Of a stretch of 64,000 nt of DNA, positions 58,950 to 64,000 are shown piece by piece (position 1 is the first letter of the stretch; each line of letters begins with the position of its first letter). This stretch comes from an uncultured Oscillospiraceae bacterium (GTDB taxonomy: Bacteria > Bacillota > Clostridia > Oscillospirales > Oscillospiraceae): assembly GCA_934654755.1 (NCBI GenBank), contig CAKUGQ010000008.1:18290-82289 (forward strand), read 5' to 3'. The notes beneath the pieces are model-generated. The model saw only the letters and a program-made list of their open reading frames with translations, had not been told where the DNA came from and ran no database searches. Made by a program: the position numbers and the translations under genes.

Positions 58950-59047
58950 AGGAGCGGCGATATATGACGGCTTCCGGCCCATAACGGCAGAAAGCCGCCT
59001 TTTTCCTGTATTTTAAAAAATTTATTCGGCATTTTCGTTAAAAATGG

Positions 59048-59076
59048 TTGACTAATTTCGGTCATTGTGCTATACT
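59048..59076 (+). promoter_or_regulatory. str operon promoter
   Basis: TTGACT (59048-59053), 17-base spacer, TATACT (59071-59076), ahead of the L7Ae-like gene. Confidence 0.88.
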
Positions 59077-59126
59077 CTTAGCTTGTGTGAGCATGAATAT
59101 TCCCTGCACCGGAGGTGTAAAGTTGC

Positions 59127-59366
59127 GTGCTTGAGGAGCTACAGTCCGGCGAGAGACTCGTCGGTGTCAAGCAGATCCTGAGAGCGCTTGCGCGCGGCAG
59201 CGTGCGTGTTGTATTTTTTGCTGCCGACGCTGACCCGGCGCTCGTCGCGCCGCTGCGCGAATTGTGCAGTCAGAAGGGTGTCAGGCTTGTCAGCGTGCCG
59301 TCTATGCGGCAGCTCGGCGAGGCCTGCGGCATCGCGGTTAAGGCCGCTGCGGCTGCACTTGTCTGA
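59127..59366 (+). CDS. L7Ae/L30e-family kink-turn RNA-binding protein (YbxF-like)
   Basis: 79 residues from GTG 59127 with GGAGGTG nine bases upstream. VGVKQILRALARGSVRVVFF, then ADADPALVAPLRELCSQKGV and LGEACGIAVKAAAAALV match the YbxF/L7Ae fold that binds k-turn RNA. In Bacillus, ybxF lies at the same place, just before rpsL. Its cellular role there is non-essential and poorly defined. First gene of the str operon, 88 bases before rpsL. Confidence 0.92.
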   Translation: MLEELQSGERLVGVKQILRALARGSVRVVFFAADADPALVAPLRELCSQKGVRLVSVPSMRQLGEACGIAVKAAAAALV

Positions 59367-59454
59367 TTTTGTATCTTACGGAATATTTTCTCTGAATTCC
59401 GGACAAGATAATCGCTGTGATTCAGCAAATATTTTTTGAGAAAGGAGAACATCG

Positions 59455-59877
59455 ATGCCTACCTTTAATCAGTTGGTCAGAAAGGGCAGAGAGCAGTCCG
59501 TTTACAAGTCCACCGCTCCTGCGCTGCAGAAGGGACTCAACACCCTGAAGAACCGCACGACCGGCCTGTCCTCCCCCCAGAAGAGAGGCGTCTGCACCGT
59601 CGTTAAGGTCACGACCCCGAAAAAGCCGAACTCCGCGCTTCGTAAGATCGCCCGTGTCCGTTTGACGAACGGCTATGAGGTCACTGCCTACATCCCCGGT
59701 GTCGGTCACAACCTTCAGGAGCACTCCGTCGTTCTGATCCGCGGCGGCAGAGTCAGAGACCTCCCGGGCGTTCGCTATCACATTATTCGTGGTACGCTCG
59801 ACGCACAGGGTGTCAACGGTCGTATGCAGAGCCGTTCCAAGTACGGTCAGAAGCGTCCGAAGGCAAAGAAAAAGTAA
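59455..59877 (+). CDS. rpsL: 30S ribosomal protein S12
   Basis: 140 residues. PTFNQLVRKGREQSVYKST opens it; TTPKKPNSALRKIARVRLTN (about 53-72) and EHSVVLIRGGRVRDLPGVRY (about 88-108) are the decoding-centre loops where streptomycin-resistance changes arise. The first loop keeps the sensitive Lys (TPKKPNS). It lies in the A site of the small subunit. Strong AGAAAGGAGAAC site. In the str operon with rpsG, fusA and tuf. Confidence 0.98.
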   Translation: MPTFNQLVRKGREQSVYKSTAPALQKGLNTLKNRTTGLSSPQKRGVCTVVKVTTPKKPNSALRKIARVRLTNGYEVTAYIPGVGHNLQEHSVVLIRGGRVRDLPGVRYHIIRGTLDAQGVNGRMQSRSKYGQKRPKAKKK

Positions 59878-59883
59878 TTGCAT

Positions 59884-60000
59884 CCTGCCGCAAGGCAACC
59901 CCGCCTTGCCAGTGATTTTCATATAATAAATTATGTGGGACTACCTGGCAGGCACAACACGTCGGCTTCGGGCCGGCGAAGTACCTATGAAATCATTCTA
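59884..60000 (+). promoter_or_regulatory. rpsL-rpsG intergenic leader with two hairpins
   Basis: GCAAGGC (59890-59896) pairs with GCCTTGC (59903-59909) followed by a short T-rich stretch, and GTCGGC-TTCG-GGCCGGC forms a second hairpin near 59971-59987. S7 binding sites for feedback control lie in this gap in other bacteria; the role here is inferred. Confidence 0.5.
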
Positions 60001-60020
60001 TTATGAAGGAGGGAAGCAAA

Positions 60021-60491
60021 GTGCCCAGAAGAGGTAATGTCCCTAAGAGAGAGGTCCTTCCGGATCCGATCTACAACTCCACTCTGGTAACTAAGCTCGT
60101 CAACAGCGTCATGCTTGACGGCAAAAAGGGCGTCGCCCAGCGTGTCGTCTATGGTGCGTTTGAAATCGTTGAGCAGAAGACCGGCAAAAACGGTCTGGAT
60201 GCTTTCCAGCAGGCCATGGAGAATATCATGCCCTCCCTGGAAATCAAGTCCCGCCGTGTCGGCGGCGCAACCTATCAGGTTCCGCTGGAAGTCCGACCGG
60301 AGCGCCGCCAGACCCTTGGTCTGCGCTGGCTCACCACCTATTCCCGCAAGCGCAGCGAGAAGACCATGAGAGAGCGCCTCGCCGCTGAGATCATGGACGC
60401 CTGCAACAACACCGGCGCCTCCGTGAAGAAGCGTGAGGACACCCATAAGATGGCAGAAGCCAACAAGGCATTCTCCCACTTCCGCTGGTAA
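60021..60491 (+). CDS. rpsG: 30S ribosomal protein S7
   Basis: 156 residues, the standard length, from GTG 60021 with GGAGGGAAG upstream; the ATG at 60003 lies before that site and is not used. PRRGNVPKREVLPDPIYNS at the N terminus, SRRVGGATYQVPLEVRPERR (about 75-95) and the basic HFRW tail are all typical. It nucleates the 30S head by binding 16S rRNA. Followed by fusA, 15 bases on. Confidence 0.98.
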   Translation: MPRRGNVPKREVLPDPIYNSTLVTKLVNSVMLDGKKGVAQRVVYGAFEIVEQKTGKNGLDAFQQAMENIMPSLEIKSRRVGGATYQVPLEVRPERRQTLGLRWLTTYSRKRSEKTMRERLAAEIMDACNNTGASVKKREDTHKMAEANKAFSHFRW

Positions 60492-60506
60492 CAAAGGAGT
60501 ACCGCA

Positions 60507-62585
60507 ATGCCGAGACAATATTCTCTTGAGAATACGAGAAACATCGGTATCATGGCGCATATTGACGCCGGCAAGACCACCACGACCGAGCGCATCCTGT
60601 TCTATACCGGACGCACCTATAAGCTCGGCGAGACCCATGAGGGCAATGCCGTCATGGACTGGATGGAACAGGAGCAGGAGCGTGGCATCACGATCACGTC
60701 TGCCGCTACCACCTGTTTCTGGCGTCACTGCCGCATCAATATCATTGACACGCCGGGTCACGTCGACTTCACCGTTGAGGTCGAACGATCGCTGCGTGTG
60801 CTTGACGGCGCCGTGACCGTTCTGTGCGCCAAGGGCGGTGTCGAACCGCAGACCGAAACGGTTTGGCGTCAGGCCGATAAGTATCAGGTTCCGCGTATGG
60901 TGTATGTCAACAAGATGGACATTACCGGCGCTGATTTCTTCCGTGTTCTTGACATGATTCACGACCGGCTGAAGTGTAACGCGGTACCGATCCAGCTTCC
61001 GATTGGTGCGGAAGGGGACTTCAGAGGTGTTATTGACCTCATTAAAATGCGTGCGAACGTGTTTTACGACGAGCTGGGCAAGGATGTTCGTGAAGAGGAC
61101 ATCCCCGATGATTTGCGTGATCTGGCTCAGGAGTACCACGAAAAGCTGCTTGAGGCCGTTTCCGATCAGGATGACGAGATCATGGAGCTTTTCCTCGCCG
61201 GCGAAGAAGTCCCGCAGGAGAAAATCCGCAGCGCCATTCGTAAAGCTACCATCGCCGTTCGTATGATCCCCGTTACCTGCGGCACCTCTTATAAAAATAA
61301 GGGTGTGCAGGAGCTGCTTGACGCGATCGTCGATTATCTGCCGTCGCCTCTCGACAAGAAGGGCATTCACGGCGTCAATCCCAAGACCGATGAAGAAGAG
61401 TTCCGTCCGGCCGATGACAGCGCGCCTTTTTCCGCGCTGGCGTTCAAGATTGCGACGGACCCGTTCGTCGGCAAGCTCTGCTTCTTCCGCGTTTATTCCG
61501 GCAAGGCGGATAAGGGGACGACCGTTCTCAACTCTACCAAGTCCGGGCGTGAACGTCTCGGAAGAATTTTGCAGATGCATGCAAATCACCGCGAGGATAT
61601 CGAAACGGTTTATTCCGGCGATATTGCTGCCGTAGTTGGTGTGAAAAACACCACAACCGGCGACACGCTTTGCGACGAAAAGCATCCCATCGTTCTGGAA
61701 TCGATGGAGTTTCCCGAACCGGTCATCCGCGTCGCCATTGAACCGAAAACCAAGGCGGGGCAGGAGAAGATGGGCATTGCCCTGATGAAGCTGGCGGAGG
61801 AGGATCCCACGTTCAAGACCTACACCGATACCGAGACCGGTCAGACCATCATTGCGGGTATGGGTGAGCTCCATTTGGAGATCATTGTTGACCGCCTGCT
61901 TCGTGAGTTCAAGGTCGAGGCCAATGTCGGCGCGCCGCAGGTTGCCTATAAGGAGACCGTGCGCGGGAATGCAGACGTTGATATGAAGTATGCGCGTCAA
62001 TCCGGCGGCAAGGGCCAGTATGGTCACGTCAAAATTCGCCTTGAACCGAACGAGTCCGGAAAGGGCTATGAGTTTGTCAATGCCGTGGTTGGCGGGGCGG
62101 TTCCGAAGGAATACATTCCCGCGGTCGACCAGGGCATTCAGGGCGCGATGACCGCCGGCGTTCTGGCCGGTTATCCCGTTGTTGACGTCAAGGTCACGCT
62201 CTATGACGGCTCCTACCACGAGGTGGACTCTTCGGAGCTTGCCTTTAAAATCGCCGGTTCAATGGCATTCAAGGAGGCCTGCCGTAAGGCGCAGCCCATC
62301 ATCCTCGAACCGATCATGAAGGTCAGTGTCACGGTGCCGGACGATTACACCGGCGATGTGATCGGAGACCTCTCCTCAAGGCGCGGCAGCATCCTCGGCA
62401 TGGAGCCGAGAAACGGTGCAACCCAGATCGATGCGAATGTCCCGCTTTCCGAAATGTTCGGTTACGCCACTGATCTTCGCAATGCGACCAAGGGCCGCGG
62501 TCAATACACGATGGAACCGAGCCACTATGTGGAGCTGCCGAAGTCAATTCAGCAGGAAATCATGGAAAAACGCGGTTCCCGATAA
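60507..62585 (+). CDS. fusA: Elongation factor G
   Basis: 692 residues. G domain: GIMAHIDAGKTTTTERILFY (about 15-34), DTPGHVDFTVEVERSLR, NKMD; then domains II-V, ending with ATKGRGQYTMEPSHYVELPK. It catalyses ribosomal translocation with GTP. Full length without gaps. The ATG has AAAGGAGTACCGC. The tuf gene follows with its own promoter in the 88-base gap. Confidence 0.98.
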   Translation: MPRQYSLENTRNIGIMAHIDAGKTTTTERILFYTGRTYKLGETHEGNAVMDWMEQEQERGITITSAATTCFWRHCRINIIDTPGHVDFTVEVERSLRVLDGAVTVLCAKGGVEPQTETVWRQADKYQVPRMVYVNKMDITGADFFRVLDMIHDRLKCNAVPIQLPIGAEGDFRGVIDLIKMRANVFYDELGKDVREEDIPDDLRDLAQEYHEKLLEAVSDQDDEIMELFLAGEEVPQEKIRSAIRKATIAVRMIPVTCGTSYKNKGVQELLDAIVDYLPSPLDKKGIHGVNPKTDEEEFRPADDSAPFSALAFKIATDPFVGKLCFFRVYSGKADKGTTVLNSTKSGRERLGRILQMHANHREDIETVYSGDIAAVVGVKNTTTGDTLCDEKHPIVLESMEFPEPVIRVAIEPKTKAGQEKMGIALMKLAEEDPTFKTYTDTETGQTIIAGMGELHLEIIVDRLLREFKVEANVGAPQVAYKETVRGNADVDMKYARQSGGKGQYGHVKIRLEPNESGKGYEFVNAVVGGAVPKEYIPAVDQGIQGAMTAGVLAGYPVVDVKVTLYDGSYHEVDSSELAFKIAGSMAFKEACRKAQPIILEPIMKVSVTVPDDYTGDVIGDLSSRRGSILGMEPRNGATQIDANVPLSEMFGYATDLRNATKGRGQYTMEPSHYVELPKSIQQEIMEKRGSR

Positions 62586-62593
62586 AAAAACAC

Positions 62594-62622
62594 TTGCCAA
62601 TAACGAAGATTTCGTGTATATT
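62594..62622 (+). promoter_or_regulatory. Internal promoter ahead of tuf
   Basis: TTGCCA (62594-62599), 17-base spacer, TATATT (62617-62622), inside the fusA-tuf gap. Confidence 0.72.
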
Positions 62623-62673
62623 GGTATCATTGAGAATTCAGCACCCCACAACTAAAACAGGAGGATTTACCAA

Positions 62674-63879
<1,206 letters not shown>

Positions 63880-63895
63880 TTCCTTTCCAAGCCAG

Positions 63896-63925
63896 ATGAC
63901 CCGCTCCTTGGAGCGGGTCATTTTC
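63896..63925 (+). terminator. Terminator after tuf
   Basis: ATGACCCGCTCC, TT, GGAGCGGGTCAT, then TTTCTT. Confidence 0.92.
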
Positions 63926-63935
63926 TTATTGTAGA

Positions 63936-63963
63936 AAGAAAACCACCGGCAGTGCCGGTGGTT
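63936..63963 (-). terminator. Terminator of a minus-strand gene beyond the right edge
   Basis: AACCACCGGC / GCCGGTGGTT with a 3-base loop; on the minus strand TTTTCTTTC follows. The coming transcript must lie past 64000. Confidence 0.8.
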
Positions 63964-64000
63964 CCAAAAAGCTTTAGCTATGCCTAGAAAAAGGAACCTC

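Noticed and set aside
59985..62219. 744-codon minus-strand ORF over rpsG and fusA
   Set aside because: Exact antisense of two unmistakable translation genes.

Overview
The window looks like a chromosomal segment of a Gram-positive Clostridia-class anaerobe, most plausibly Oscillospirales/Ruminococcaceae-like. GC is moderately high by eye (not computed). Evidence: an L27 made with a Prp-cleavable N-terminal extension and encoded next to Prp; a str operon opened by an L7Ae-type protein; SipW-type signal peptidases; a class B sortase; HD-GYP and c-di-GMP-I riboswitch signalling; and near-consensus sigma-A promoters with 16-18 bp spacers. I saw no tRNA, rRNA, insertion sequence, prophage or CRISPR array.

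Layout. 1-2566 (+): 3' end of comM/yifB, thiI, pncC and a small unknown gene. 2616-9014 (-): complete histidine degradation operon hutH-hutU-hutI-ftcD-fchA, which yields glutamate and loads the formimino carbon onto tetrahydrofolate. 9340-12241 (+): rplU-prp-rpmA, then a GNAT acetyltransferase and obgE. 12352-27255 (-): the accessory heart of the window (next paragraph). 27527-28513 (-): pfkA. 28818-31062 (+): a frameshifted surface protein gene. 31233-33766 (+): nadE-srtB, then a YitT protein. 33814-34350: no gene, but a promoter, a strongly structured candidate ncRNA and a structured leader ahead of potABCD (34351-38323, +). 38434-44226 (-): a five-gene block with an ABC transporter, a lipoprotein and a secreted protein. 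44887-48589: TetR, AraC, ArsR and MarR-like regulators around a small heavy-metal-binding protein and a TSUP permease. 48734-53060 (+): an amino acid:Na+ symporter, then an MBOAT O-acyltransferase with its DHHW partner. 53104-54170 (-): a lipoprotein and a degenerate S26-like protein. 54318-55971 (+): D-lyxose isomerase-like and PfkB sugar kinase. 56026-58564 (-): a P-type ATPase homologue without its phosphorylation motif, and rlmB. 58794-63879 (+): a Cys-rich microprotein, then the str operon (L7Ae-like, rpsL, rpsG, fusA, tuf).

The most interesting system is 12352-27255. One operon (27255 to 21620) encodes a GGDEF-REC-HD-GYP protein that could make and break c-di-GMP, a solute-binding lipoprotein, a hybrid histidine kinase and an HPt protein. 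Directly downstream, a separate promoter (21563-21591) drives a leader with the hallmarks of a c-di-GMP-I (GEMM) riboswitch overlapping a strong terminator. Behind it lie an 82-residue unknown, a SipW peptidase, a TasA-like protein, a second TasA-like protein with a sortase-type tail, a second SipW, another short exported protein, a 1560-residue repeat protein and a last short exported protein. The arrangement suggests a surface fibre or biofilm apparatus switched on by c-di-GMP. The class B sortase at 31970-32788 and the frameshifted surface protein at 28818-31062 may belong to the same surface programme.
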